Positions 33,329-41,596 of a DNA stretch of 64,000 nt are shown here, one piece after another. Under the pieces are notes generated by a model. The model was given only the letters and a program-made list of their open reading frames with translations, was not told the origin of the DNA and searched no databases. The position numbers were made by a program, and so were the translations under genes. The DNA comes from Nonomuraea sp. NEAU-A123 (lineage in GTDB: Bacteria; Actinomycetota; Actinomycetes; Streptosporangiales; Streptosporangiaceae), in contig NZ_JAHFZZ010000007.1 in NCBI RefSeq assembly GCF_018603905.1, forward strand, positions 1 to 64,000. The letters are read 5' to 3'. The stretch's first letter is position 1, and every line of letters begins with the position of its first letter.

Positions 33329-34309
33329 ATGAAGAAGCTCATCAACTCGGCCGAATCCATGGTCGACGACGCGCTGGCCGGGATGGCGGCGGCGCACCCG
33401 TCGCTGCTGGTCCGCGACCGGGTCGTCTACCGCGCGTCGGGGCCGCGGGCGGGCAAGGTCGGGCTGGTGTCCGGCGGCGGCTCGGGGCACGAGCCGCTGC
33501 ATGCCGGGTTCGTCGGGTACGGCATGCTCGACGCGGCCTGCCCGGGAGAGATCTTCACCTCGCCCGTGCCCGACCAGATCATCAACGCCACCGAGGCCGT
33601 CGACGGCGGCGCGGGCGTGCTGCACATCGTCAAGAACTACACCGGCGACGTGCTGAACTTCGAGATGGCCGCCGAACTGTGCGATGACGTCCAAGTCGCC
33701 GGCGTGCTCGTGAACGACGACGTGGCCGTCCAGGACTCCCTCTACACGGCGGGCCGCCGGGGCACCGGGGCGACGCTGTTCGTCGAGAAGATCGCCGGAG
33801 CGCTGGCCGAGGAGGGCGCGCCGCTGAGGGAGGTGGCGGGCATGGCTGCGGAGGTGAACGAGCGCAGCCGCTCGTTCGGCATCGCGCTCACCTCGTGTAC
33901 GACGCCCGCGGCGGGCAAACCGACCTTCGACCTGCCGGACACGCAGGTGGAGCTGGGCATCGGCATCCACGGCGAGCCCGGCCGGACCCGGGCGCCGCTG
34001 GCCTCGGCCCGCGAACTGGCCGAGGTGGCCATGGACGCGATCCACGGCGAACTGCCGCTGGAGGGCGATCTACTGGTCATGCTGAACGGCATGGGCGGCA
34101 CGCCGCTGATCGAGCTGTACGTGGCGTTCGCCGAGGTGAGTGCCTTCATCCACGGCAAAGGGGCGCGTGTGACCCGGTCGCTGGTGGGCAACTACGTGAC
34201 GAGCCTGGACATGCAGGGCTTCTCCGTGACGATCTGCCGGCTCGACGACACGCTGACGCGCCTGTGGGACGCGCCGGTCGAGACGCCGGGGCTGCGCTGG
34301 GGGCGCTGA
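33329..34309 (+). CDS. dhaK: Dihydroxyacetone kinase subunit DhaK
   Basis: 326 residues from ATG 33329, because DhaK proteins begin MKKLIN; ATG 33317 is an in-frame alternative and no strong ribosome binding site is visible. 'GLVSGGGSGHEPLHAGFVG' (45-63) and 'IGIHGEPG' with His214, which binds dihydroxyacetone as a hemiaminal, are clear. DhaK holds the substrate while DhaL-ADP donates phosphate. The gene overlaps dhaL by one base (TGATG). Divergent from the P450 gene. Confidence 0.95.
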   Translation: MKKLINSAESMVDDALAGMAAAHPSLLVRDRVVYRASGPRAGKVGLVSGGGSGHEPLHAGFVGYGMLDAACPGEIFTSPVPDQIINATEAVDGGAGVLHIVKNYTGDVLNFEMAAELCDDVQVAGVLVNDDVAVQDSLYTAGRRGTGATLFVEKIAGALAEEGAPLREVAGMAAEVNERSRSFGIALTSCTTPAAGKPTFDLPDTQVELGIGIHGEPGRTRAPLASARELAEVAMDAIHGELPLEGDLLVMLNGMGGTPLIELYVAFAEVSAFIHGKGARVTRSLVGNYVTSLDMQGFSVTICRLDDTLTRLWDAPVETPGLRWGR

Positions 34310-34992
34310 TGAGCACCTCGATGGACCCCGACTCCGTGGGCGGCGACTTCGCGGACGGCGGCGTGTTGACCACGGACTTCTTCGTCGCCTGGTTCGACGA
34401 CATCGCCAAGCAGGTCAGGCTCCAGCGCGAGCGGCTGACCGCGCTCGACGCGGCGATCGGCGACGCCGACCACGGCACGAACCTCGACCGCGGCTTCACC
34501 GAGGTGGGCAAGGCGCTGACCGACTCGCCGCCGACCTCGCCCGGCCAGGCGCTGCTGTCCGCCGGCACGACGCTGATCCGCCGCGTCGGCGGGGCTTCCG
34601 GGCCGCTGTACGGCTCGGCGTTCCGGGCCATGGGCAAGGCGGTGGAGGAGCCGGTGACGCTGGCCGGGTTCGCGGCGGCGTTCGACGCCGGGGTGGTGGC
34701 GGTCGAGCAGTTGGGGAAGGCCGTGCCGGGCGACAAGACCATGGTGGACGCGCTGGTCCCGGCGTCGCGGACCCTGGCGCTGGCCGTACGGGATGGGGTG
34801 GGGGTGCGGGAGGCGTTCGAGCTGACGGCGCGCGCGGCCGAGGAGGGCGCGCGGGCCACGATCCCCCTGCGAGCCCGCAAGGGCCGGGCCAGCTACCTGG
34901 GCGAGCGCAGCATCGGGCACGAAGATCCGGGGGCAGCATCGTCGGCACTCATCGTCGCCTCCCTGGCCACCGTCGCAGCCGTGGGCTCGTGA
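34309..34992 (+). CDS. dhaL: Dihydroxyacetone kinase subunit DhaL
   Basis: 227 residues from ATG 34309. The ADP-Mg binding aspartates lie in 'ALDAAIGDADHGTNLDRGF' (residues about 44-62), and 'GGASGPLYGSAFR' and 'KTMVDALVPA' are conserved helices of the DhaL barrel. A 20-residue N-terminal extension precedes the usual start. It carries ADP as a fixed cofactor that is rephosphorylated by DhaM. Its stop lies in the first unit of a degenerate tandem repeat that separates it from dhaM. Confidence 0.95.
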   Translation: MSTSMDPDSVGGDFADGGVLTTDFFVAWFDDIAKQVRLQRERLTALDAAIGDADHGTNLDRGFTEVGKALTDSPPTSPGQALLSAGTTLIRRVGGASGPLYGSAFRAMGKAVEEPVTLAGFAAAFDAGVVAVEQLGKAVPGDKTMVDALVPASRTLALAVRDGVGVREAFELTARAAEEGARATIPLRARKGRASYLGERSIGHEDPGAASSALIVASLATVAAVGS

Positions 34993-35087
34993 TGGCGGGG
35001 CCAGTGATGGTGAGCCTCGTGACGGCGGACCCCGCAATGGTGGGCCCGTGAAAGCGGGCCCCGGGCGGGTGGGCTCGTGATGGTGGG
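34981..35087. repeat. Degenerate tandem repeat in dhaL-dhaM spacer
   Basis: GTGGGCTCGTGATGG occurs at 34981-34995 (spanning the dhaL stop) and again at 35069-35083 (spanning the dhaM start). Between them are degenerate copies such as GTGATGGTGAGCC, GTGACGGCGGACC and AATGGTGGGCCC. It looks like slippage expansion of one short unit that contains TGATG. Confidence 0.75.
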
Positions 35088-35463
35088 CATCGTGCTGGTC
35101 GCGCACAGCGCCGGGCTGGCGGTGGAGGCGGCCGCGCTCGTCCGTGGCATCGCCGGGGCGGGCGCCCTGGTGGCGGCGGCGGGCGGTACCGAGGACGGTG
35201 GGCTGGGCACGAGTCTCGATCTGATCGAGAAGGCGCTCGCGGCGGTCGACCGAGGTGACGGCGTGGTGCTCGTGCCCGATCTCGGCAGCTCGGTGCTGAC
35301 GGCCCGGCTGCTGGAGGAGCCGGGGCGGGTGGTGGTGGCCGACGTGCCGTTCGTGGAGGGGGCGATCGCGGCGGCCGTCACGGCGAGCGCGGGCGCGCCC
35401 CTGGCCGCCGTCCTCGCGGCCGCCGAGGAGGCTCGCGACTTCCGCAAGCTCAGTAACCCCTGA
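35080..35463 (+). CDS. dhaM: PTS-type phosphotransferase subunit DhaM (EIIA only)
   Basis: 127 residues from ATG 35080. 'VGIVLVAHSAGLAVEAAAL' carries the phospho-accepting His near residue 9, and 'VVLVPDLGSSVLTARLL' is the second conserved region of the mannose-type EIIA fold. Unlike E. coli DhaM there are no HPr or EI domains, so general PTS proteins encoded elsewhere must phosphorylate it. It recharges DhaL-ADP. The last residues and the stop codon lie inside a 47-base direct duplication of the neighbouring gene's 3' end. Confidence 0.9.
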   Translation: MVGIVLVAHSAGLAVEAAALVRGIAGAGALVAAAGGTEDGGLGTSLDLIEKALAAVDRGDGVVLVPDLGSSVLTARLLEEPGRVVVADVPFVEGAIAAAVTASAGAPLAAVLAAAEEARDFRKLSNP

Positions 35464-35537
35464 ACGCCTCCCCCAGCCCCCACGAGCCGCGCAAGCTCAG
35501 TGACCCTTGAACGCCTCCTCCAGCCACCACGAGCCGC
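35444..35537. repeat. 47-bp tandem duplication at dhaM / TPP-enzyme junction
   Basis: 35444-35490 and 35491-35537 match at 43 of 47 bases with no gap. Copy 2 encodes, on the minus strand, the last residues (GSWWLEEAFKGH) and stop of the TPP enzyme. Copy 1 supplies, on the plus strand, the final codons (KLSNP) and stop of dhaM. Confidence 0.92.
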
Positions 35538-37170
35538 GCTCCCTGGTGACTTTGGCGTGGACCAGCAGCGGCCGGTCCCTGGGGCCTTTCAGCCACTCGG
35601 CCACCCCGGCCAGGTCATCGGCCCCGGTGACCGTCACGGCCGCGAAACCGTAGCCGGTGGCGATCGCGGCGAAGTCGGCGGGCGGGAACGTGACCGTGCC
35701 GAGCGGGTGCCCGTGCGGCCCGAAGTGGTGCACCTCGGCGCCGTACGCCTCGTCGTCGTAGACCACGACCACCATCGGCAGGCCGAGCCGTACGACGGTC
35801 TCGAACTCGGCGATGCCCATCAGCGCCCCGCCGTCGCCCAGCGCGGCCACCGGCAGCCGGTCGGGCCGGGCGAGCGCGGCGCCGATCGCGGTCGCCAGCC
35901 CCAGCCCGATCGACTGGAACGCCTGCGTGAAGCAGAACCCTCGCTCGTCGGGCACATCGAGGAACATGGCCGGGTAGCCCATGAAGTTGCCGGAGTCGAC
36001 GGCCACGATCCGCTCCGCAGGCAGCAGTTCGTCCAGCCCGATCGTGAGCGTCCTGGGATCGATCAGCCCCTCGCCGCCCTCGTCGTCGTAGCGCACCGCC
36101 TGCCACCTGCCCTCGGCCCGGATCCGCCCGGCGACCTCCGCCGACCGGTAGCCGCGCTCGGGAGTGGGTTCGAGGGCGTGCAGGACTGTACTGGCCGTCG
36201 CGGCCGTGTCGCCGACCAGGCCGAGGCTGACCGGCCGGTGGACGCCCAGCGCGCTCTCGTCGAGATCCACCTGGACGAGCGTGGCGTGCTCGCCGATCAG
36301 CCGGCCGTGGCGGGTGGTCCACATGTTGAGCGCGCAGCCCCATCCCACGACGAGGTCGGCGTCGCGGATCACCTCGGCGGCCAGGGGCGTGGCGAAGCCG
36401 CCGCTCACGTCCAGGTCCCACGGGCTGCCACGGAACAGCCCCTTGGCGACGGCGGAGGTGGCGAGCAGCGCGCCGGTGGCGGCGGCCAGCTCTTCCAGTT
36501 CGGCCCTGGCGTGCCGGGCACCGCGCCCGGCGATGAACACCGGCCGCCGCGACTCCGCCAGCAGCCGGGCCAGCGCGTCGATCTCCGCGGCCGCGGGCGT
36601 ACGGAACGACGGATCGGCGGTGTCGGCCACCACGCGATGGGACGCGACCATGTGGTCGAGGAACTCGCCGATCAGGCCGCGCCACGGGACGATGTCCTGC
36701 TGCACGTCGAGCGGCAGGTTGAGCACCACCGTGCGCCGGTCGCGGGAGGCCGTGCGGTAGGCCGACAGCGTTTCCTCGACCGCCTCGCGGCCCGCGGTGA
36801 CGCGCAGCGGCACCGCGCCGACCGCCGCCGCCAGCGCGTCCTGGTCGACGTGGAAGTTGGAACGTACGTCCGTCGCCTCGCCGGTGAGCACGATCATCGG
36901 GGTACGGCTCTTGGCCGCCTCGGCGATCCCGGTCATGGCGTTGGTGAGGCCGGGGCCCTGGTGGACGGAGACGATCCCGACCTTGCCGCTCATCCTGGCG
37001 TACGCGTCGGCCATGGTGGCGGCCCCGCCCTCGTGGCGGGCGGCGACGAAGCGTACGCCGTGCTCCACGAGGGCGTTGGTGACGTGGAAGTTGCCGCTGC
37101 CCACCACACCGAACGCGGTGTCGACCCCGACCTCGGCCAGCACCCGCCCGACGGCCTCGGCGACGATCAC
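35497..37170 (-). CDS. Thiamine-diphosphate-dependent enzyme (acetolactate synthase / benzoylformate decarboxylase-like)
   Basis: 557 residues from GTG 37170, overlapping the stop of the cyclase-family gene (GTGA). N-terminal PYR domain with the activating Glu47 ('ARHEGGAATMADAYAR'), a central FAD/NAD-like domain ('RPVFIAGRGARHARAELEEL'), and the C-terminal PP domain with GDGG ('ALGDGGALMGIAEFETV') and 'VVVVYDDEAYG', where the usual Asn pair of the Mg site is Asp-Asp. Such enzymes decarboxylate or condense 2-oxo acids. Coupling to a cyclase-family hydrolase suggests the hydrolase makes its 2-oxo-acid substrate (see findings). Exact substrate not determinable. Confidence 0.85.
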   Translation of the reverse strand: MIVAEAVGRVLAEVGVDTAFGVVGSGNFHVTNALVEHGVRFVAARHEGGAATMADAYARMSGKVGIVSVHQGPGLTNAMTGIAEAAKSRTPMIVLTGEATDVRSNFHVDQDALAAAVGAVPLRVTAGREAVEETLSAYRTASRDRRTVVLNLPLDVQQDIVPWRGLIGEFLDHMVASHRVVADTADPSFRTPAAAEIDALARLLAESRRPVFIAGRGARHARAELEELAAATGALLATSAVAKGLFRGSPWDLDVSGGFATPLAAEVIRDADLVVGWGCALNMWTTRHGRLIGEHATLVQVDLDESALGVHRPVSLGLVGDTAATASTVLHALEPTPERGYRSAEVAGRIRAEGRWQAVRYDDEGGEGLIDPRTLTIGLDELLPAERIVAVDSGNFMGYPAMFLDVPDERGFCFTQAFQSIGLGLATAIGAALARPDRLPVAALGDGGALMGIAEFETVVRLGLPMVVVVYDDEAYGAEVHHFGPHGHPLGTVTFPPADFAAIATGYGFAAVTVTGADDLAGVAEWLKGPRDRPLLVHAKVTRERGSWWLEEAFKGH

Positions 37171-37940
37171 CGCTCGACCAACGCCAGCACCCGCACAGGA
37201 CTTCCGGACCCGCCCACGATCGGCAGCGGCGGGGCCAGGACGACGGCGCCGGTGACCGGCAGGCGGTCGAGGTTGCGCAGTTGGGTCAGGCCGTACTTGC
37301 CCGCCCCCAGCAGGAACGAGTGGCAGGGGAAGGCCGGGTCGAAGGAGTGGGCGGTGCCCGCGTCGGTGCCGACGGTCTCGACGCCGAGCCCGAGGATGGG
37401 CGTCTCGTTCGCCAGCCAGGCGGCGCATTCGACGGAGATGCCGGGGGTGTGCGGGCCGGTCTCGTTGGCGTTCAGGAAGGCGGCCTGGTCGGCGGACCTG
37501 GCGTCCCAGCCGGTGCGGTAGAGGAGCCAGCCGCCGTCGGGCAGCGGGCCGTTGGCCCGTTCCCACTCCTTGACGTGGTCGATCTGGAGCAGGAAGTCGG
37601 GGTCCTTCTCCGCCTCGGCCGACAGGTCGAGCACGACGGCGGGCGCCAGCAGGCTGGACACGGGGACCTGGGAGACGTCCTGGCCGTCGCGGCCGGTCAC
37701 CCAGTGGATCGGCGCGTCGAAGTGGGTGCCGGTGTGCTCGCCGGTGTGGATGTCGTTCCAGTACCAGGCGGGGCCGCGGTCGTCGTAGCGGCTGATCTCC
37801 TCCAGCCGGAACGGGATCGTGTTGCCGAACGGCTCGGGCAACTGAAGGATCGGCGTCTCGGGCGACAGGGGCGAGGTGAGATCGACCACCTCGATGGCGC
37901 CACCGCGCAGGCTCTCCACCAGGCTCCGCAAGATCGACAT
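37167..37940 (-). CDS. Cyclase-family metal hydrolase (isatin hydrolase / KynB-like)
   Basis: 257 residues from ATG 37940 with an AAGGAGG ribosome binding site; an upstream in-frame ATG lacks one. 'GEHTGTHFDAPIHW' is the H-x-G-T-H-x-D-x-P-x-H metal motif of the cyclase/kynurenine-formamidase family, and 'GVETVGTDAG' and 'LLGAGKYGLTQLRNLDRLP' match the isatin-hydrolase-like branch rather than short KynB. Members hydrolyse cyclic amides or N-formyl aryl amides with Mn or Zn. First gene of a two-gene operon with the TPP enzyme, with a 4-base overlap. Confidence 0.87.
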   Translation of the reverse strand: MSILRSLVESLRGGAIEVVDLTSPLSPETPILQLPEPFGNTIPFRLEEISRYDDRGPAWYWNDIHTGEHTGTHFDAPIHWVTGRDGQDVSQVPVSSLLAPAVVLDLSAEAEKDPDFLLQIDHVKEWERANGPLPDGGWLLYRTGWDARSADQAAFLNANETGPHTPGISVECAAWLANETPILGLGVETVGTDAGTAHSFDPAFPCHSFLLGAGKYGLTQLRNLDRLPVTGAVVLAPPLPIVGGSGSPVRVLALVER

Positions 37941-38001
37941 GTCATCCTCCTTGATGGGCTGGCTGCATCCTCTTACATCGGCCGACCAGGCTCCAAACAC
38001 C

Positions 38002-38679
38002 TCAGGCTTTGGTCCATTCGGCGCAACCGGCCGTCTGGAACGCCTTGTCGGTGGCCATGATCGTCACGGTGGCGGGGCCCGCGGGCATACCGGCCGAGAT
38101 CACATCGCTGACCTGGGCGGACGCGCTCTTCATCCGGGCCCAGTAGCACTTGGCCGCGCCCGCCACGGGACCCGTCGTACGGTAGTTGCCGGGTTGGATG
38201 TCCACGCCCACGATGAGCGTCCGCGTGGCGGCGAGCCCGCCCGGCGGCGCGGACGCGGCCGGACCCGAACTGGCCGGACTCGACGCGGTCGGGCCCAAGC
38301 CTGTCGGGCCCAAGCCAGTCGGACCTAAGCCTGCCGGATCCGAGCCCGTCGGAACCGAGCCCGTCGGAGCTGAGCCGGTCGGAGCCGAGCCGGTCGGGCC
38401 CAGGCCGGCCGGACTGGACCCGGTCGAGCCCGGTGTGGCCGACGGGTCCGTCTGCTGGTCGGCCGGCGGGGTCGAGTCCTCGATCGTCACCGTCACCCGG
38501 GGCCCGGCGGCGGACGCGTCCGTCGTTTCCCCAGAGCCCATCCCGGTGAAGAACCCGAGCAGGAACCCCAGCACGCAGGTCAGCCCGGAGACGAGCACGA
38601 TGATCGGCGGACTCTTCGTCGCCTGAGGATAGTCAGGAGCCGGCGGGTATTCGGGAGGAGGCCCGTACATCACGGGCAC
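38002..38679 (-). CDS. Membrane-anchored protein with Pro-Thr-Gly repeat stalk
   Basis: 225 residues. A short Pro-rich cytoplasmic start (PPPEYPPAPDYP), one transmembrane helix (about 26-47, PPIIVLVSGLTCVLGFLLGF), then a low-complexity stalk of GPTGSAPTGSVPTG units (about 85-145), and a C-terminal extracytoplasmic domain 'IQPGNYRTTGPVAGAAKCYWARMKS' ... 'TVTIMATDKAFQTAGCAEW' with one Cys pair. That last domain is widespread in actinobacterial surface proteins of unknown function. The stalk is coded by diverged short tandem repeats, so length may vary between strains. Confidence 0.82.
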   Translation of the reverse strand: MPVMYGPPPEYPPAPDYPQATKSPPIIVLVSGLTCVLGFLLGFFTGMGSGETTDASAAGPRVTVTIEDSTPPADQQTDPSATPGSTGSSPAGLGPTGSAPTGSAPTGSVPTGSDPAGLGPTGLGPTGLGPTASSPASSGPAASAPPGGLAATRTLIVGVDIQPGNYRTTGPVAGAAKCYWARMKSASAQVSDVISAGMPAGPATVTIMATDKAFQTAGCAEWTKA

Positions 38680-38695
38680 CAGCGTCCCACCCCTG

Positions 38696-39124
38696 TCAAC
38701 GGTGGAGGTAGTCGACCAGCGACGCCTTCTCCGTCTCCAGCTCCTCGATCGCGCTCTTGACCACGTCGCCGATGCTCACGATGCCGACCAGCCGCCCGTC
38801 CTCGACCACGGGCATGTGGCGGAACCGGTGCGTGGTCATGGTCCGGCGCAGCTCGTCGACGTTGTCGTGCGGGCCTACCGTCCGTACCTCGGAGGTCATG
38901 ATCGCGGACACCGGCTGGTCGAGCACGGCCGCGCCGCGGTCGTGCAGGCGCCGGACCACGTCACGCTCGGACACGATGCCGATGATCGTCGCGCCGTCGG
39001 CGGAGACGACCACGGCGCCGATGTTGTGCTCGGCGAGCTTGGTCAGCAGCTCGCGGACCGTGGCCTCCGGCGCCACGGTCGTCACATCGCTTCCCTTGCC
39101 GCGCAGAATCGTCCCGATGAGCAT
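38696..39124 (-). CDS. CBS-domain pair protein
   Basis: 142 residues from ATG 39124 (GAGG eight bases upstream; GTG 39133 rejected). Two CBS motifs in tandem fill the protein: residues about 8-60 ('TVRELLTKLAEHNIGAVVVSADG', 'GIVSERDVVRRL') and 75-128 ('VDELRRTMTTHRFRHMPVVEDGRLVGIVSIGDVV'). No catalytic domain is attached. Such Bateman modules bind adenine nucleotides and act as stand-alone sensors; many are dormancy or stress-linked in actinobacteria. Divergent from the PepP gene. Confidence 0.92.
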   Translation of the reverse strand: MLIGTILRGKGSDVTTVAPEATVRELLTKLAEHNIGAVVVSADGATIIGIVSERDVVRRLHDRGAAVLDQPVSAIMTSEVRTVGPHDNVDELRRTMTTHRFRHMPVVEDGRLVGIVSIGDVVKSAIEELETEKASLVDYLHR

Positions 39125-39272
39125 CTGAACCACCTCGGCTCTCAGTTACCCCGCGTGGGCTCCACTAAGCGCTCCACCCGCGTCGCTTTCAGGCAAGCAA
39201 GCAGGTAGGGACGCCGTCAAGCGTTCCCGTAGGCTGCATGCCGTACACGGACCTTGTGAAACAGGATGCGTC

Positions 39273-40658
39273 ATGACAGAGCCGCTCAATACCGGCAGCC
39301 ACGACCTGCCCATCACCGCGGAACTCGCCGCGTTCATGCGGACGGGCTGGGCCGACACCCGGCGCACGGACGTGGCGGCGCTGCCGATCGCGCCCTGGGC
39401 GGCCCGGCGCCGCGCCGCGCTCGCTGCCCGCTTCCCCGGCGAGCGGCTCGTCGTGCCGTCCGGGACGCTGAAGGCGCGCAGCAACGACAGCGACTACCCC
39501 TTCCGGCCGCACAGCGCGTTCTCCTATCTGACGGGCGCGGGCGAGCCGGGTGACGTGCTCGTCATCGAGCCGTCGGGCGAGGCCACGCTGTACCTCAGGC
39601 CGCGCTCGCCGCGCGAGGACGGCGAGGAGTTCTACCGCGACAGGCGTTACGGCGAGTTCTGGGTGGGGCGGCGGCCGGACCTGGCGGAGGCCGCCGAGCT
39701 GTACCAGATCGGCTGCGCGCACATCCGCGACCTGTCGCTGAAGGGGCCGGCCAGGGTGCTGGGCGGGGTGGACGCGGCGGTCGACGCGCTGCTGCCGGGC
39801 GACGCGGAGTTCGAGGGCTTCCTGGCGGAGCTGCGGCTGATCAAGGACGAGTGGGAGATCGGCGAACTGCAGTCGGCGGTCGACGCCACCGCGCGCGGCT
39901 TCGAGGACGTCGTACGCGCGCTGCCCGCCGCGCTCGGGCACCCGCGGGGCGAGCGCTACCTGGAGGGCATGTTCGGGCTCCGTTCGCGCCTGGAGGGCAA
40001 CGCGGTCGGCTACCCCAGCATCGTCGCCTCCGGCGCGCACGCGTGCGTGCTCCACTGGATCCGCAACGACGGCCGCCTCGACGCCGGCGACCTCCTGCTG
40101 CTCGACGCGGGCGTCGAGTCCGACACCCTCTACACGGCCGACGTCACCCGCACGCTGCCTCTGTCCGGCCGCTTCAGCCCGGTGCAGCGGCAGGCGTACG
40201 AGCTGGTCTACGAGGCGCAGACGGCGGGGATCGCCGCCCTCAAGCCCGGCGCCCGCTTCCGCGACTTCCACCTGGCGGCGATGCGCGTCATCAGCGAGGG
40301 CCTGCACGACTGGGGCCTGCTGCGCGACTCGCCGGACGCGCTGATGGAGTCGGGCCTGTACCGGCGCTACACGCTGTGCAGCAGCGGCCACATGCTCGGC
40401 CTGGACGTGCACGACTGCGCCCGCGCGCGGTCCGAGGTCTACCTGGACGGCGTGCTGGAGGAGGGCCAGGTGCTCACCGTCGAGCCGGGCCTGTACCTGC
40501 AGCCCGACGATCTCACGCTGCCGGCGGAGTTCCGGGGGCTGGGCATCCGGATCGAGGACGACCTGGTGATCACCGCCGACGGCGCCCGCCTGATGTCCGC
40601 CGCCCTCCCCCGCCACCCCGCCGACGTCGAAGCCTGGATGGCCGCTCTGCTGGGCTGA
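39273..40658 (+). CDS. pepP: Xaa-Pro aminopeptidase (PepP, M24B)
   Basis: 461 residues from ATG 39273. An N-terminal AMP_N domain (about 30-170, 'SNDSDYPFRPHSAFSYLTG') is followed by the pita-bread catalytic domain. The dinuclear metal ligands are recognisable: Asp in 'LLLDAGVESDTLYTADVTRT' (two Asp), His in 'SSGHMLGLDVHD', Glu in 'LTVEPGLYL', and Glu in 'GLGIRIEDDLVIT'. Cytoplasmic enzyme removing an N-terminal residue that precedes proline. Monocistronic. Length is close to the usual size for actinomycete PepP. Confidence 0.93.
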   Translation: MTEPLNTGSHDLPITAELAAFMRTGWADTRRTDVAALPIAPWAARRRAALAARFPGERLVVPSGTLKARSNDSDYPFRPHSAFSYLTGAGEPGDVLVIEPSGEATLYLRPRSPREDGEEFYRDRRYGEFWVGRRPDLAEAAELYQIGCAHIRDLSLKGPARVLGGVDAAVDALLPGDAEFEGFLAELRLIKDEWEIGELQSAVDATARGFEDVVRALPAALGHPRGERYLEGMFGLRSRLEGNAVGYPSIVASGAHACVLHWIRNDGRLDAGDLLLLDAGVESDTLYTADVTRTLPLSGRFSPVQRQAYELVYEAQTAGIAALKPGARFRDFHLAAMRVISEGLHDWGLLRDSPDALMESGLYRRYTLCSSGHMLGLDVHDCARARSEVYLDGVLEEGQVLTVEPGLYLQPDDLTLPAEFRGLGIRIEDDLVITADGARLMSAALPRHPADVEAWMAALLG

Positions 40659-40750
40659 CCGGCTGCGCAGCGGTCACATTTCGTCGCGAGCTGACAACAT
40701 GTGAGCTGGGTCTCATACCTTTTCCTCAAATTCCAGCGAAAGCATCGACT

Positions 40751-40770
40751 TACTAGACGGCCCGTCAGTA
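40751..40770. promoter_or_regulatory. Imperfect dyad upstream of mce operon
   Basis: TACTAGACGGCCCGTCAGTA, half-sites TACT-GACGG with one extra base on the left, lies 41 bases before the first mce-operon start at 40811. TetR-type repressors often bind such sites at mce promoters. The 40659-40810 gap contains no gene. Weak evidence. Confidence 0.35.
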
Positions 40771-40810
40771 GGGTTACTGCTCCGTAGTCGGCTGGTTACG
40801 AGGTGGTCAG

Positions 40811-41596
40811 TTGTCCGGATACGTGGGCCGCAAGGCCGTGTCCGTGCTGGGCCAGGTGGGCGACCTCTTCGTCATCGTCCTGGAGGGATTGCGCCGTAGC
40901 TGGGACGTCCGGAGCTGGTGGTGGGAGTTCGTCGACCAGTGCTGGTTCCTGGCCCGGGTGACCAGCGTGCCCGTGCTGCTCGTCTCGTTACCCCTCGGCG
41001 CGACCGTGGCGTTACAGGTGGGCGACCTGGCCTGGCAGCTCGGCGCGGCCTCCGCCACCGGGAGCGCCGTGTTCGTCGGGCTCATCCGGGAGGTCGCGCC
41101 GCTGGCCAGCGCCCTGCTGATCGCCGGGGCCGGCGGCAGCGCGATGACCTCCGACATCGGCGCGCGGCACATCCGTGACGAGCTGAGCGCCATGGAGGTG
41201 ATGTCGGTCAATCCGATCCACCGCCTGGTCACGCCGCGCATGTGGGCGGCCAGCACGGTCGCGGTCTGCCTGTGCCCGCTGGTCATCCTGGCCGGGGCCG
41301 GCGGCGGCTACTTCTTCAACGTGGTCGTCCAGGGCGTGACCTCCGGCGCGTACTTCGACGGCGCGCTGTCCCTCGTGGTGAGCTCCGACCTCTACGTGAC
41401 CCTGTTCAAGGCGTGGATCTTCGGCTTCATCGCCGCGGCCGTCGCCTGCTACAAGGGCATGACCTGCGCCACCAGCCCCGTCGGCGTGGGCCGCGCGGTC
41501 AACCAGTCGACGGTGGTCACGTTCATGCTGGTGTTCGCGTTCAACTACGTGATCTCGGCGGTCTACTTCCTCGCCTACCCGCCGAGGGCGCTGTGA
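40811..41596 (+). CDS. MCE-family permease YrbE1A-like
   Basis: 261 residues from TTG 40811; GAGGTGG just upstream supports this rare start and no ATG/GTG fits better. MlaE-type permease with about six hydrophobic segments; the conserved core 'REVAPLASALLIAGAGGSAMTSDIGARHIRDELSAMEVMSVNP' region with the Glu-Leu helix (residues about 96-140) is typical of YrbE. It builds the inner-membrane channel of an Mce lipid importer with the next gene, which overlaps by one base (TGATG). Confidence 0.92.
   Translation: MSGYVGRKAVSVLGQVGDLFVIVLEGLRRSWDVRSWWWEFVDQCWFLARVTSVPVLLVSLPLGATVALQVGDLAWQLGAASATGSAVFVGLIREVAPLASALLIAGAGGSAMTSDIGARHIRDELSAMEVMSVNPIHRLVTPRMWAASTVAVCLCPLVILAGAGGGYFFNVVVQGVTSGAYFDGALSLVVSSDLYVTLFKAWIFGFIAAAVACYKGMTCATSPVGVGRAVNQSTVVTFMLVFAFNYVISAVYFLAYPPRAL

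Noticed and set aside
35500..37521. 673-codon plus-strand ORF opposite the TPP enzyme
   Set aside because: Antisense shadow; the minus strand carries intact TPP motifs and coupled starts.
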